A DNA stretch of 64,000 bases from Sphingobacterium griseoflavum (lineage in GTDB: Bacteria; Bacteroidota; Bacteroidia; Sphingobacteriales; Sphingobacteriaceae): the NCBI RefSeq assembly GCF_014653155.1, contig NZ_BNAF01000005.1, forward strand, positions 62,001-126,000, in the 5' to 3' direction. The notes under the pieces are model-generated. The model saw nothing but the letters and a program-made list of their open reading frames with translations, made no database searches and was not told the DNA's origin. Shown one piece after another: positions 53,421-62,870 of this stretch. Each line of letters opens with the position of its first letter. The stretch's first letter is position 1. The position numbers were made by a program, and so were the translations under genes.

Positions 53421-55622
53421 ATGACCTTATCGATATGGCGGTATGCGCATTTATTCCTGGCGATCGTCTCCTCGCTCTTTTTAGGCGTGTTATCTGCCAC
53501 GGGCGTGATTTTAGCAATCGATGCGATTGTTGAAAAATATCCGGATTACCGAGTAAAAAACCTTGAAGCACTTTCTTTGGCGGAGGTAGTTCCCACATTG
53601 CGGGAGCTTTATCCTGAAGTTATATCATTAGCTGTTGATCATAATGGTTTTGTCCTTATCGATGCCATTGACGAGAGCGGTAATGCTGTAAGGGGCTTTG
53701 TTGATGCCAATACCGGCAAAATGCTAGGACCTATCGCGCCTAAAAGTTCCTTTGTACAAGGCGTTACCACGTTGCATCGCTCGCTTTTTTTACATGAAAC
53801 TGGGCGCATTATAGTAGGCATTACCTCTTTCTTGTTGTTGCTGATCACAGTAAGCGGCCTGATCTTGCTTCTTAAGCGCCAGCAGGGGCTACGACACCTA
53901 TTTGCAAAGATCAAGAAGGATAGTTTTGCACAGCATTTCCACGTATGGACTGGACGGTGGAGTGTGTTGCCATTGCTCTTTATCTCGCTCACGGGAACCT
54001 ATCTTTTTATGTCGCGTATGGGGTTGTTTTCTGAAGAAAATACCGTCACGAAACATGGGGCGAGCGCAAATAGTATAGTGGCTGAACAGACGCTGGACAA
54101 CTTTCCGGTTTTTCGGCAGACGTCGCTGGCAGATGTAGAGAAACTGGAGTTTCCTTTTGTGGAAGGTGATCCGGAGGAGTTTTTTATCCTAAAACTGAAA
54201 GATGTCGAGTTAACCGTCGATCAATTGACCGGTAAAGTCGTTCGCGAGGCGAAAAGCCCATATCATGTCCTTTTGGAAAAATGGAGCTTGGATTTGCATA
54301 GTGGGCGGACCAGCATCATGCTAGCCATTGTATTAGGGTTGGCATCCTTACACATCTTGTTTTTGATATATTCTGGATTCTCCATTACCTTTAAGCGTAC
54401 ACGTGTAAAAATAAAAAACGTTATAGAGGCTGATAGGGCTGAAATCATACTGTTGGTAGGTTCCGAAAATGGAAGCACACTTTTTTTTGCCAATCAGGTG
54501 CTGCAACAGTTGTTGCAGGCTGGCTACCGAGCTTTTATGGCGGAAATGAACTGTTACAAAAATTTTCCGTGTGTCGAGAAATTAATTGTTTTTACCGCAA
54601 CATTTGGCCTCGGCGATGCGCCAACCAATGCTCGAAGATTCCTATCCTTGCTTAAGGCTCATCCTCAGGATCATCCGGTTCAATTTGCGGTGCTGGGTTT
54701 CGGATCCAGGACCTATTCACATTTCTGTGGTTATGCAAGCTTGGTTGATACCTCGCTAGCGCAACAGAAATGGGCTGTACGACAGTTGCCTTTGTATACC
54801 ATTAATGACCGTTCTGCCGATGAATTTGTGCAATGGACACATGCTTGGTCGGAAGCCACTCTACTTAGGTTGGCTACATCGCCTGCGGTTTATGCTCAAA
54901 AAATCGAGCAACTGCAAGATCTGCAAGTGGTCGATAAAACGGATGTGGGTTTTGATAACCAGACTTTTATGATTACACTCGCTTTGCAGTCGCGGAAGAC
55001 TTTCCAATCGGGCGATCTCTTAGCGATATATCCAAACGATAAGGGGGCAGAACGGTTTTACTCTATTGGGAAGCACTTTGGGAATGTGCGATTGATCGTG
55101 AAGTTGCACGAGCAGGGTATCGGCTCCAGCTACCTTTACCGGTTGCAGGTTGGGCAATCTATTCGCGCACGTGTCGTGAAAAATCTTTCTTTCCATTTTC
55201 CCAAAAAAGCGTCCCGAGTACTCATGATCTGTAATGGAACCGGCATTGCGCCTTTCTTGGGGATGGTAAATTGCAACCGCAATCGAAGACCGATATATTT
55301 GTATGCAGGTTTCAGGTATCGGAATTCATTAGCTGTGCAGTACCAGCGATATGCTGATGATGCTATTAGGGAACGTCGTTTGACCTCTTTTGCTATGGCC
55401 TTTTCTCGAGAGGAGTGTCCACAGTATGTGATGGACTTGGTGCGGCGCGATGCCGTATTTATAAGTGACGTGTTGCGCAGGCAGGGTGTGGTGATGATTT
55501 GTGGATCTTTGTCCATGCAAAAAGATGTCGAATCGTTGCTGGATGAAATCGTGCTTTCCAATGCTGGCCTATCGTTGGCTTCGCTCAAAGAAAATGGTCA
55601 GTTGTTAACGGATTGCTATTAA
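53421..55622 (+). CDS. PepSY-TM / flavodoxin / FAD-NAD(P)H reductase fusion
   Basis: 733 residues. N-terminal PepSY region with TM helices at about 10-32, 132-152, 175-195 and 305-325. Then a flavodoxin domain (about 345-475: GSENGSTLFFANQ, FTATFGLGDAPTNARRFL) and an FAD/NADPH-binding FNR domain (about 520-725: RFYSIGKHFGNVRLIVKLH, ICNGTGIAPFLGMV, ICGSLSMQKDVESLL). The layout is that of CysJ-like reductase fused to a membrane PepSY module. It should move electrons from cytoplasmic NAD(P)H through FAD and FMN across the membrane to a periplasmic acceptor. Confidence 0.92.
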   Translation: MTLSIWRYAHLFLAIVSSLFLGVLSATGVILAIDAIVEKYPDYRVKNLEALSLAEVVPTLRELYPEVISLAVDHNGFVLIDAIDESGNAVRGFVDANTGKMLGPIAPKSSFVQGVTTLHRSLFLHETGRIIVGITSFLLLLITVSGLILLLKRQQGLRHLFAKIKKDSFAQHFHVWTGRWSVLPLLFISLTGTYLFMSRMGLFSEENTVTKHGASANSIVAEQTLDNFPVFRQTSLADVEKLEFPFVEGDPEEFFILKLKDVELTVDQLTGKVVREAKSPYHVLLEKWSLDLHSGRTSIMLAIVLGLASLHILFLIYSGFSITFKRTRVKIKNVIEADRAEIILLVGSENGSTLFFANQVLQQLLQAGYRAFMAEMNCYKNFPCVEKLIVFTATFGLGDAPTNARRFLSLLKAHPQDHPVQFAVLGFGSRTYSHFCGYASLVDTSLAQQKWAVRQLPLYTINDRSADEFVQWTHAWSEATLLRLATSPAVYAQKIEQLQDLQVVDKTDVGFDNQTFMITLALQSRKTFQSGDLLAIYPNDKGAERFYSIGKHFGNVRLIVKLHEQGIGSSYLYRLQVGQSIRARVVKNLSFHFPKKASRVLMICNGTGIAPFLGMVNCNRNRRPIYLYAGFRYRNSLAVQYQRYADDAIRERRLTSFAMAFSREECPQYVMDLVRRDAVFISDVLRRQGVVMICGSLSMQKDVESLLDEIVLSNAGLSLASLKENGQLLTDCY

Positions 55623-55635
55623 TGGTTTGATTAGG

Positions 55636-56601
55636 ATGAGAATTGGTATGTGCGTTGCGTTTCTATGCTTGATCTGGCCGGCTAAGCTTTCAGCGCAGGT
55701 TACGGTCAAGCGTGTGCTCACGTTGATGGGTTCACGGTTTGAAGTTACCGTCGTGGAGCGAGATAGCATGTCGGCAGCGAAGTGTATTGATACCGTAGCA
55801 GCCGAGATAACACGGATCGAGAACCTGATATCAGAATGGCGACCCCACACACAGGTTTCGGAAGTGAACAGGCAAGCTGGTATTAAGCCCGTCCGGGTAG
55901 ACCGCGAATTGTTTTCCTTGACGCAGCGAGCGCTGCAATTTTCTCGGCTCTCTGGTGGTGCTTTCGATATCAGTATTGCTGCTATGGATCGCCTTTGGCG
56001 CTTCGACGACAGCATGACTGAGCTTCCCGCGGCAGCGGCAATACGGCAATCCGTCGCGAAGGTAAATTACAAAAACATCATATTGGACAGCGTTGCTTCA
56101 ACCATTTATCTCGCCGAAAAAGGTATGAAAATTGGCTTCGGCTCGATCGGGAAAGGATATGCGGCAGATTGTGGGCGGACGCTTCTGAAAAGTATGGGCG
56201 TCAAAGGCGGTATTGTGAACGCTTCCGGCGATCTTTCTACTTGGGGGACACAGATAGATGAGCAACCGTGGCGTGTTGGCATAAAAAATCCTCGTAAGGG
56301 GAACAAGATGATCGCTATCTTGAAAATGCGAGAGGCTTCCGTTGCAACTTCCGGCAGTTACGAGAAGTACGTCGAATTTAATGGTAAGCGCTACGCCCAT
56401 ATCATCAATCCAAAGACGGGATACCCGGCGTCAGGATTTATCAGTGTCACGGTCTATGGTCCGTCAGCTGAGTTTGCAAATGGCCTTAGTACTTCCATGA
56501 TGGTTTTAGGCGCTCGAGACGGTGAAAAGCTGCTCCGCCAATTCCCTGCCTACAAGGCCGTTTGGATGACCGATACGGGACGGATAAAACACTTTCGATG
56601 A
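55636..56601 (+). CDS. apbE: FAD:protein FMN transferase (ApbE)
   Basis: ATG 55636 (MRIGMCVAFLCLIW) is preferred to the TTG at 55627. About 321 residues with a signal peptide ending at LSAQ. ApbE motifs: MGSRFEVTVV, SGGAFDISIAAMDRLW, GFGSIGKGYAADCG, NASGDLSTWG, ATSGSYEKYVEF, YAHIINPKTGYPA and NGLSTSMMVLGARDG. It attaches FMN from FAD to Ser/Thr in target proteins outside the cytoplasm with Mg2+. The DUF2271 protein of the same operon is the natural target. It starts 13 bases after the PepSY-flavodoxin stop. Confidence 0.95.
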   Translation: MRIGMCVAFLCLIWPAKLSAQVTVKRVLTLMGSRFEVTVVERDSMSAAKCIDTVAAEITRIENLISEWRPHTQVSEVNRQAGIKPVRVDRELFSLTQRALQFSRLSGGAFDISIAAMDRLWRFDDSMTELPAAAAIRQSVAKVNYKNIILDSVASTIYLAEKGMKIGFGSIGKGYAADCGRTLLKSMGVKGGIVNASGDLSTWGTQIDEQPWRVGIKNPRKGNKMIAILKMREASVATSGSYEKYVEFNGKRYAHIINPKTGYPASGFISVTVYGPSAEFANGLSTSMMVLGARDGEKLLRQFPAYKAVWMTDTGRIKHFR

Positions 56602-56839
56602 GCAAAGGTTTATCCTGCAAAATAGGTTTATGCAAGACATTAATCGAATAAATGATGCTACCCCAGTCGCTTGTAACAACATCACTAAAATAATACAAAT
56701 GCTATTTGCTCTTGATGTTTAGTGCGTTGTCTTTTCGGTCGATGAAATTCCGTGTATTTGCAACGATGATTTTGCAAAAAATACAGTTATCCAGTCAAAT
56801 TATCCTTTCCTATGGTTAAGGTATTTAGTTTTTATTGAT

Positions 56840-56847
56840 TAGATTTG
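56840..56847 (+). promoter_or_regulatory. Bacteroidota -7 box of the GNAT-ThiF-kinase module
   Basis: TAGATTTG matches TAnnTTTG and lies 31 bases before the GTG start at 56879. No good -33 box was identified. It is the only plausible promoter between apbE and the module. Confidence 0.5.
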
Positions 56848-56878
56848 TTGTTCAATTACGTACTAAATAACCATTTCT

Positions 56879-57691
56879 GTGGCATTACTATTTAAAGATG
56901 GCCGTCCGGTGGTGAGATTAAGAGCTTTCCGTGCTATTGATGATCCAGCCACATGTGAGCGTTTTATAGAAGGGCATGCTCGCGTATTAACTGCGATAGG
57001 TGTAAAAAAAGTTACTTCCTCTAAGGATGAATGGATGTATAACCCAGCTGCCTTTGTTTTGATCGTCGAGTCGTTAGACGGCGAAAATGTCTACGGTGGT
57101 GCGAGGGTTCATGTTGCAGGAGGGACGCAGCCCTTGCCTATTGAGGAAGCTACCGGAAATATGGATCCCAAAATATTTGATCTTGTTTGGGCTTATGCGC
57201 GCCACGGCACCGGTGAAGTTTGTGGCCTTTGGAATTCTCGGGAAATTGCCGGATATGGAGTAGGAAGTATTTTCTTGACTAGGGCAGCTGTAGCGATATC
57301 CAGCCAAGTCGGTCTCCGTTCATTGTTCGCGCTTTGCGCCCCTTACACGGTTGCGATGGCACAAAGTGTGGGATACCAGCTGGAAACAAGTGTAGGCAAT
57401 AACGGAACCTTCTATTATCCTAAACTAGATCTCTTGGCGACTACACTTATCCTGCAGGATGTGAAAGAGCTATCCGTGGCAGATGAAGAAGAGCGGAATG
57501 CGATCTTTCAAATGAGGAATCAAGTGAACCTGACCGCGATAGAGAAGCTGCGGCGGAGAGAAATTGAAATCGAATACAAATTGGAGCTCCCAAATATGGA
57601 GCAATGGGATTTGAAAGGACTGATTGAAAGCCTACACGGCAACCTGCCACGGCCGAATATCGACCATAGTGATGGAATAAATTTTTTTTAA
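56879..57691 (+). CDS. GNAT-fold N-acyltransferase-like protein
   Basis: 270 residues starting at GTG 56879; no in-frame ATG is nearer. The protein looks like a GNAT superfamily enzyme: strand pair FVLIVESLDGENVYGGARVHVAG, helix-binding motif A in GLWNSREIAGYGVGSIFLTRAAVA (R..GxGxG form that grips the pyrophosphate of CoA), and the C-terminal FALCAPYTVAMAQSVGYQ block (partly quoted) typical of GNATs and acyl-homoserine-lactone synthase folds. The substrate is unknown. It is the first gene of a four-gene unit with the adenylating enzyme and two kinases. The C-terminal ~80 residues are charged and helical. Confidence 0.7.
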   Translation: MALLFKDGRPVVRLRAFRAIDDPATCERFIEGHARVLTAIGVKKVTSSKDEWMYNPAAFVLIVESLDGENVYGGARVHVAGGTQPLPIEEATGNMDPKIFDLVWAYARHGTGEVCGLWNSREIAGYGVGSIFLTRAAVAISSQVGLRSLFALCAPYTVAMAQSVGYQLETSVGNNGTFYYPKLDLLATTLILQDVKELSVADEEERNAIFQMRNQVNLTAIEKLRRREIEIEYKLELPNMEQWDLKGLIESLHGNLPRPNIDHSDGINFF

Positions 57692-57717
57692 TACAGATTT
57701 GCTAACACCTTCTACAG

Positions 57718-58797
57718 ATGGAACATATTTATCGACCGGTTATATTTTCGCTTGGTGATCCAAAAGATAAAGATCGGTTACACGCTTTATTAACCAAAAA
57801 ATTAAACATAACGGTATTTGATAGCATAGAATCACAAATAAAAGATTTGATTAAGGTGCTCCATCCTGCGCAAAATCCCGATGATCGTGAGCTCGCGGAT
57901 TACATGGTTCAGCATTTAAATGGAAAATCAGTAGCTGATTATGGTGTGTGGGTTTATTATCCATGGAGCAATCGACTCGTACATACCTTGGATGAAGAAG
58001 AGTTCGTACGGGTTCGTACCAATCGGAATCGTGAAAAGATCACCCAAGAAGAGCAGGATGTGCTCGCTGCAAAAGTCGTAGGCATAGTGGGGCTCTCTGT
58101 GGGACAATCCATCGCATTGACCATGGCTATGGAAAGGGCTTGCGGAACACTGAGGTTGGCAGATTACGACCATGTCGATCTCAGTAATTTAAATCGGATT
58201 CGAACAGGCATACATAATCTGGACATTCCCAAAACGGTTATTGCCGCTCGTGAGATCGCGGAGATTGATCCCTTCCTCCGCGTAGAGCTTTTCCATACTG
58301 GCTTGACCACAGACAACATGGATGATTTTTTTGCAGGTAGCGGTAAATTAGATGTACTGGTGGAGGTGTGCGATGGCTTAGAAGTTAAATTAAAGAGTAG
58401 GGTGGAGGCCCGTAGGCAACGCATCCCGGTAGTGATGGAAACAAATGATCGCGGTATGGTCGATATTGAGCGTTTTGATACAGAACCAAATCGACCCATT
58501 CTCCACGGGCTGATTGCAGAGGAATCGATCGACAATGTTGCGGCTTTGACCGGTCAAGAACGTCTTTCTTTGATTTCGCAATTGGTCGATGCGGAGCAGC
58601 TTTCCCCGCGGATGAAGCAGTCTTTTGCGGAGGTAGGCAAGAGTTTACGTTCTTGGCCGCAACTAGCTTCTTCCGTTGTGTTAGGTGGCGGCATCACTAC
58701 TGAGATTGTCCGTCGCATTCTTTTGGGAGAAAAATTGGATTCAGGAAGACGATACTTCGATGTTGATATGATCTTACCGCAAGTTATCAAATTTTAA
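57718..58797 (+). CDS. ThiF/E1-like adenylating enzyme (Rv1355c type, without nitroreductase domain)
   Basis: 359 residues. The nucleotide-binding region (about 120-160) is VVGIVGLSVGQSIALTMA, then GTLRLADYDHVDLSNLNRI, matching the ThiF/MoeB/E1 fold, with the later DVLVEVCDGLEVK, VVMETNDRGMVDIERFD and PRMKQSFAEVGKSLRSWPQ blocks recalling the ThiF half of mycobacterial Rv1355c proteins. Only two Cys are present, there is no CxxC zinc pair and no typical catalytic Cys, so it may adenylate a carboxylate without a thioester, as MccB does. It starts 26 bases after the GNAT gene and ends three bases before the kinase gene. Confidence 0.85.
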   Translation: MEHIYRPVIFSLGDPKDKDRLHALLTKKLNITVFDSIESQIKDLIKVLHPAQNPDDRELADYMVQHLNGKSVADYGVWVYYPWSNRLVHTLDEEEFVRVRTNRNREKITQEEQDVLAAKVVGIVGLSVGQSIALTMAMERACGTLRLADYDHVDLSNLNRIRTGIHNLDIPKTVIAAREIAEIDPFLRVELFHTGLTTDNMDDFFAGSGKLDVLVEVCDGLEVKLKSRVEARRQRIPVVMETNDRGMVDIERFDTEPNRPILHGLIAEESIDNVAALTGQERLSLISQLVDAEQLSPRMKQSFAEVGKSLRSWPQLASSVVLGGGITTEIVRRILLGEKLDSGRRYFDVDMILPQVIKF

Positions 58798-58800
58798 CAC

Positions 58801-61014
58801 ATGGTTACAGAGAACATCGCTAGACAAATAGATCTTGGCTTGGAGAAGAGCGTCATGGCGTTCAGGATATTTTTTCTCGCTTATTTATTTTTAGGCTCTT
58901 GGTCCATATCGGTAGCCCAGCCCACTATCCAGACGACATCGCAGCATGTGATCAACTACTTCGGGAAAGCAGTCTCCATTTTTCAGGATTCTAGCAACAA
59001 TTTGACGCTGGCCGATATCCTATCAAAAGATTCGTTGTTTAGACGTTCTACGATGATTGTTCCCAATTTTGGTGTAAGTAAATTCAATAATTGGATTAAG
59101 TTTAAAGTAGTTGATCGTACGGCGGATGCCAGCTTGGTGCTGAATATTAGCAATCCCGTAATTGACGAAATTACACTCTATACGATTCAAGGCAGTAATA
59201 TAGACAGCACAGTGTTGCAATTAGCCGATTCACTTGGTAAACGGCGTTTTGACCATCAATTTTATACTTTTCACCTAGCGCTGGAAAAAGACGAGCCTGC
59301 CATTTGCTATCTTAAAGTTGCAGGCACAAAGCAGGTGCTCGTCCCTATGACCTTATCGGACGAGCGAGCGGTAGTTGGCGAAATTTCCCGATTTGACTTC
59401 CGATCGGGTATTTATGTCGGCATCATGCTTACCATGCTCCTGTACAACCTATTTTTATACTTTTCGGCAGGTGATAGACACTATTTAGTTTATGTGCACT
59501 ATATTTTTTGGGTCGCGGTAGCACAAGTAGCTATTTTGGGATATTTTCAACGTTTTTTTCCGAACTCCATCTTAGCCAGCCGCCATTTGATCACTTTCGC
59601 TGGGGCGATGTCGGGCATCGCGTCGGTGATCTTTGTTAAATCTTTCTTAAATGTCCGGGGCTATGCGCCCAAGTTATTGAAATGGCTAAATCTGGTGATC
59701 ATTGGCGATGTAATCGCGCTATCGCTGTTGTTGTTCAACAAGCCTGTGATTAGTTACAATACAGTAAACTTCGTTGCTGCTACAGGATCTGTTATCGTTT
59801 TGCTGACAGCCCTTCGCACTTACAAGAATGGAAATAAATCGGCTAAGCTGTTTTTGATCGCTTGGGGTATTTTCTTGGGTAGTGTCATCATTTACGTGTT
59901 GAAAGATTATGGGATTTTGCCATACAACTTATGGACGGCACATATCGTCCAAATAGGCGCATCTTTGGAGGCTCTTTTGCTATCCTTTGCGTTAGGGGAT
60001 AAAATAAACCTGTATCGCAAGGAAAAAGATGCGTCGCAGGCCAGAGAGTTAGCTAGTTCTTTGGAAAACGAGCGTTTAATTAGGGAGCAGAACACCTTGT
60101 TGGAAAAGAAAGTTGAAGAACGTACGAGAGCGCTGACGGACTCTAACGAGTCTCTACACGAAGCCTTGCGAGATTTGAAAGATGCACAATCGCAGTTGGT
60201 GGAAGCGGAGAAAATGGCTTCTTTAGGCCAGCTTACTGCTGGTGTAGCCCATGAAATCAATAACCCGATTAATTTTGTGACGTCTAATGTAGCGCCTTTA
60301 AAGCGTGACATAAATATGGTTTGGGAGACGCTGGATGCCATTGAACAGATGGCTTTCGACGAAAATCTAGCACTGGCCGAGAAGAAAGAACGCATTCAAT
60401 TATTCAAAGAAGAAATAGATATAGATTATTTAAAGACAGAGGTTGACTTTCTGTTAAAGGGTATGCATGATGGTGCACACCGTACGGCGGAGATCGTCAA
60501 AAGCTTACGGATATTTTCCCGTGTGGATGAGGACACGGTAAAATTTGCCGATATCAATGAAGGTTTGGAATCGACCATGGTGATTTTAGGCAGTTTGGTC
60601 AGGGATGGCATTGAAGTCGAAAAGATCTATGGCGATTTGCCGAAAGTGGAATGCCATGCAGGGAAGTTGAATCAGGTTTTCTTGAATGTGCTTACCAACG
60701 CCATCTATGCTATCAACGAAAAGTTTAAACAAGAATCTGGCGGCCAGCTGCGTATTGCTACCGGGATTCATGAAGAAGGCGTTTCCGTATTCATTCAGAT
60801 TGTAGATAATGGAATTGGTATTCCTGAAGAAATCCGCGAAAAAATTTTTGAACCCTTTTTTACCACGAAAGATGTTGGAGAAGGGACGGGGTTGGGCATG
60901 TCTATCGCCTATAATACGATTGCAAAACACCATGGCAAGATTATTGTCGATTCAACGGTGGGCGAGGGAACTTCCTTTACACTGGTTATTCCTATCGAGC
61001 AGAATATTTTGTAA
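58801..61014 (+). CDS. 7TMR-DISM sensor histidine kinase
   Basis: 737 residues. A start at ATG 58855 ([16 protein letters not shown]) would give a clean signal peptide; ATG 58801 is also possible. Layout: signal peptide, extracytoplasmic 7TMR-DISMED2 domain (about 55-185, [16 protein letters not shown]-type strands), seven TM helices (about 198-400), coiled coil with [15 protein letters not shown], HisKA with [21 protein letters not shown] (His about 483) and HATPase ([39 protein letters not shown]). Senses an external ligand; follows the ThiF gene by three bases, so one unit. Confidence 0.92.
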   Translation: MVTENIARQIDLGLEKSVMAFRIFFLAYLFLGSWSISVAQPTIQTTSQHVINYFGKAVSIFQDSSNNLTLADILSKDSLFRRSTMIVPNFGVSKFNNWIKFKVVDRTADASLVLNISNPVIDEITLYTIQGSNIDSTVLQLADSLGKRRFDHQFYTFHLALEKDEPAICYLKVAGTKQVLVPMTLSDERAVVGEISRFDFRSGIYVGIMLTMLLYNLFLYFSAGDRHYLVYVHYIFWVAVAQVAILGYFQRFFPNSILASRHLITFAGAMSGIASVIFVKSFLNVRGYAPKLLKWLNLVIIGDVIALSLLLFNKPVISYNTVNFVAATGSVIVLLTALRTYKNGNKSAKLFLIAWGIFLGSVIIYVLKDYGILPYNLWTAHIVQIGASLEALLLSFALGDKINLYRKEKDASQARELASSLENERLIREQNTLLEKKVEERTRALTDSNESLHEALRDLKDAQSQLVEAEKMASLGQLTAGVAHEINNPINFVTSNVAPLKRDINMVWETLDAIEQMAFDENLALAEKKERIQLFKEEIDIDYLKTEVDFLLKGMHDGAHRTAEIVKSLRIFSRVDEDTVKFADINEGLESTMVILGSLVRDGIEVEKIYGDLPKVECHAGKLNQVFLNVLTNAIYAINEKFKQESGGQLRIATGIHEEGVSVFIQIVDNGIGIPEEIREKIFEPFFTTKDVGEGTGLGMSIAYNTIAKHHGKIIVDSTVGEGTSFTLVIPIEQNIL

Positions 61015-61092
61015 AAGCCGACCCAAAGCAAAGTAAATATGATTAACTTCGTGTATACGCTTTTCAAATTGAAATTTTAGCGTTTTTCGAAT

Positions 61093-62181
61093 ATGCAAAA
61101 AAAGCTACAGGTACTTTATATAGATGATGAGGTAAACAACCTAGTTGGATTCAAAGCTAATTTTAGGTATAACTATGACGTGCTTATTGCATCGAGTACT
61201 AAAGAAGCCGAAGAGATCTTAGCCGCTAACCCATTCATACGAATTATCTTTTGTGATCAGCGCATGCCGGATGAATTGGGTGTGAATTTCTTGCAACGTA
61301 TAAAGAAAGACTATCCACGACCCATTCGTATACTGTTGACCGCCTATGCTGATATGGAAACGGTTGTCGATGCGGTAAATAAAGGACATATCTTTCGATT
61401 TGTTCGTAAGCCCTGGATGGAAGAAGAGATTATTACTTCTGTCGAAGAAGCGGATAAGTTTTACATGGCCAACTCGATGCTCGATATCCAAAATGAGGCC
61501 TTACGAAAGGCTTATGACGAGCTAGATAAGTTTGCCTACAGTGTAAGCCATGACCTGCGGGATCCGTTGTCTGGTGTGTTGTCGGCGGTCAAGTTGGCGC
61601 TTCAATTTGATCAGGTTGAGCATATTCATGAACTGCTTCGTTTGATGGTGGGGTCGTTGACAAAACTGGATGCTTATATTGATAGTTTGCGCGACTATTA
61701 CCTTTTGCGAAGGGGTGATTTGACATTGTCAGATATTAACTTTGAGCAGCTGTTCGAAGATATCAGTGAGTTTTATAAAGTTTCCACGCGTAGCGGCGAA
61801 GTGGTGTTAAATACTAAGGTGGATCAACATACCGTTTTTCGGAGCGACAAGGTGGTGCTGGAATTAATCTTGCACAATTTGCTTTCCAACGCATTTAAAT
61901 ACCAAAGGCAGGAACACGCCGACAAAGTGATCGATCTTTCTGTAAAGGTGGCAAACGGTCAGGCAGAAATTACCGTGCGTGACACAGGAATCGGCATTCC
62001 GAAAGAACATATGGACGATATTTTTACCCTTTTCTTTCGTGCTAGTGATCAGGCACAGGGTATGGGATTTGGCCTATATAACGTGCAAAGCGCTTTATTG
62101 AAGTTGAAGGGAAGCATTACCGTGGATTCCGAACTGGGACAAGGCACAACCTTTACCGTGAAAGTGCCTAGTAAACAGTAG
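61093..62181 (+). CDS. REC-histidine kinase hybrid (receiver first)
   Basis: 362 residues. The N-terminal REC domain (1-~120, Asp55 in IIFCDQRMPDELG, Thr in LLTAYADM, Lys in FVRKPW) is followed by a HisKA domain (His153 in YSVSHDLRDPLSG) and a HATPase (LILHNLLSNAFKYQ, VRDTGIGIPKE, GMGFGLYNVQSALLKLKG). A receiver in front of a kinase is the reverse of the usual hybrid order and suggests the kinase is switched by phosphorylation from the upstream 7TM kinase. It lies 78 bases downstream of that kinase gene. No membrane segment. Confidence 0.92.
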   Translation: MQKKLQVLYIDDEVNNLVGFKANFRYNYDVLIASSTKEAEEILAANPFIRIIFCDQRMPDELGVNFLQRIKKDYPRPIRILLTAYADMETVVDAVNKGHIFRFVRKPWMEEEIITSVEEADKFYMANSMLDIQNEALRKAYDELDKFAYSVSHDLRDPLSGVLSAVKLALQFDQVEHIHELLRLMVGSLTKLDAYIDSLRDYYLLRRGDLTLSDINFEQLFEDISEFYKVSTRSGEVVLNTKVDQHTVFRSDKVVLELILHNLLSNAFKYQRQEHADKVIDLSVKVANGQAEITVRDTGIGIPKEHMDDIFTLFFRASDQAQGMGFGLYNVQSALLKLKGSITVDSELGQGTTFTVKVPSKQ

Positions 62182-62281
62182 GACCGTGTTGCTCCGATGT
62201 CGTTTCTACGTGCAGTATAGCCGAATAATCTGGGTCGTTTATGACGTAAACGGTTACAAAAAAGACATTTCTTCGATCTTT

Positions 62282-62752
62282 TTAGGATAGTAGTTTTTGC
62301 CGAAGCAAAAACTCAAGCTGTTCGTTCGATACTTCTAGTTTGGAGTACGTTTCCAAGATTTGCTTCCGTTCGGCATATAGTTCATAAGCACGCTGGATGG
62401 TTTGATCCAATTCTTCTTCACTCCAAGGTTTGTTCAGGTAGTGGAATATCTTGCCTTTATTCACAGCATCAACTACCGCCGCCATATCGGTGTATCCAGT
62501 CAGCAAAATGCGCATGGGCTCAGGATCGATCTTAATGATCTCTTCCAAAAATTCAACGCCTGTCATTTCTGGCATTCTCTGGTCGGTTATAATGATGTCA
62601 ACAGGGGTTTGACGCACGATTTCCAAGGCTTTGGCGCCGCTTATCGCCGTCAATACTTGGTATTTTAGACGGAACGTCGCTTTAAACGACATGAGGTTAT
62701 TTTCTTCATCGTCCACATACAACACCGTAATTTTCTTGCTTTTCTCTGCCAT
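62282..62752 (-). CDS. Response regulator with C-terminal coiled helix
   Basis: 156 residues: REC domain (about 8-125) with YVDDEENNL, phospho-Asp in IIITDQRMPEMTG, Thr in LLTGYTDM and Lys in YLNKPWSEEEL, then a ~30-residue helix (RAYELYAERKQILETYSKLE). It is the close relative of the REC domain in the converging hybrid kinase (VDAVNKG.IF block shared). No DNA-binding or HD-GYP domain follows, so it works through partner binding. Convergent with the hybrid kinase gene, so it may belong to the same pathway. Confidence 0.9.
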   Translation of the reverse strand: MAEKSKKITVLYVDDEENNLMSFKATFRLKYQVLTAISGAKALEIVRQTPVDIIITDQRMPEMTGVEFLEEIIKIDPEPMRILLTGYTDMAAVVDAVNKGKIFHYLNKPWSEEELDQTIQRAYELYAERKQILETYSKLEVSNEQLEFLLRQKLLS

Positions 62753-62870
62753 GGCACTTCGTCTTTTTTCAAAAGTAGATAAAAGAAAAATATCTTTCTA
62801 AGTTAGTCAAAAAAAAGACCAAATGCAATAATTTTTTATACCCTTGGCGGCCGGCCGTTCCGCGGGCTCA

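Noticed and set aside
62236..62252. Small CGTTTA/TAAACG hairpin between the converging hybrid kinase and response regulator genes
   Set aside because: Stem of only six pairs with no T tract, so not called as a terminator.
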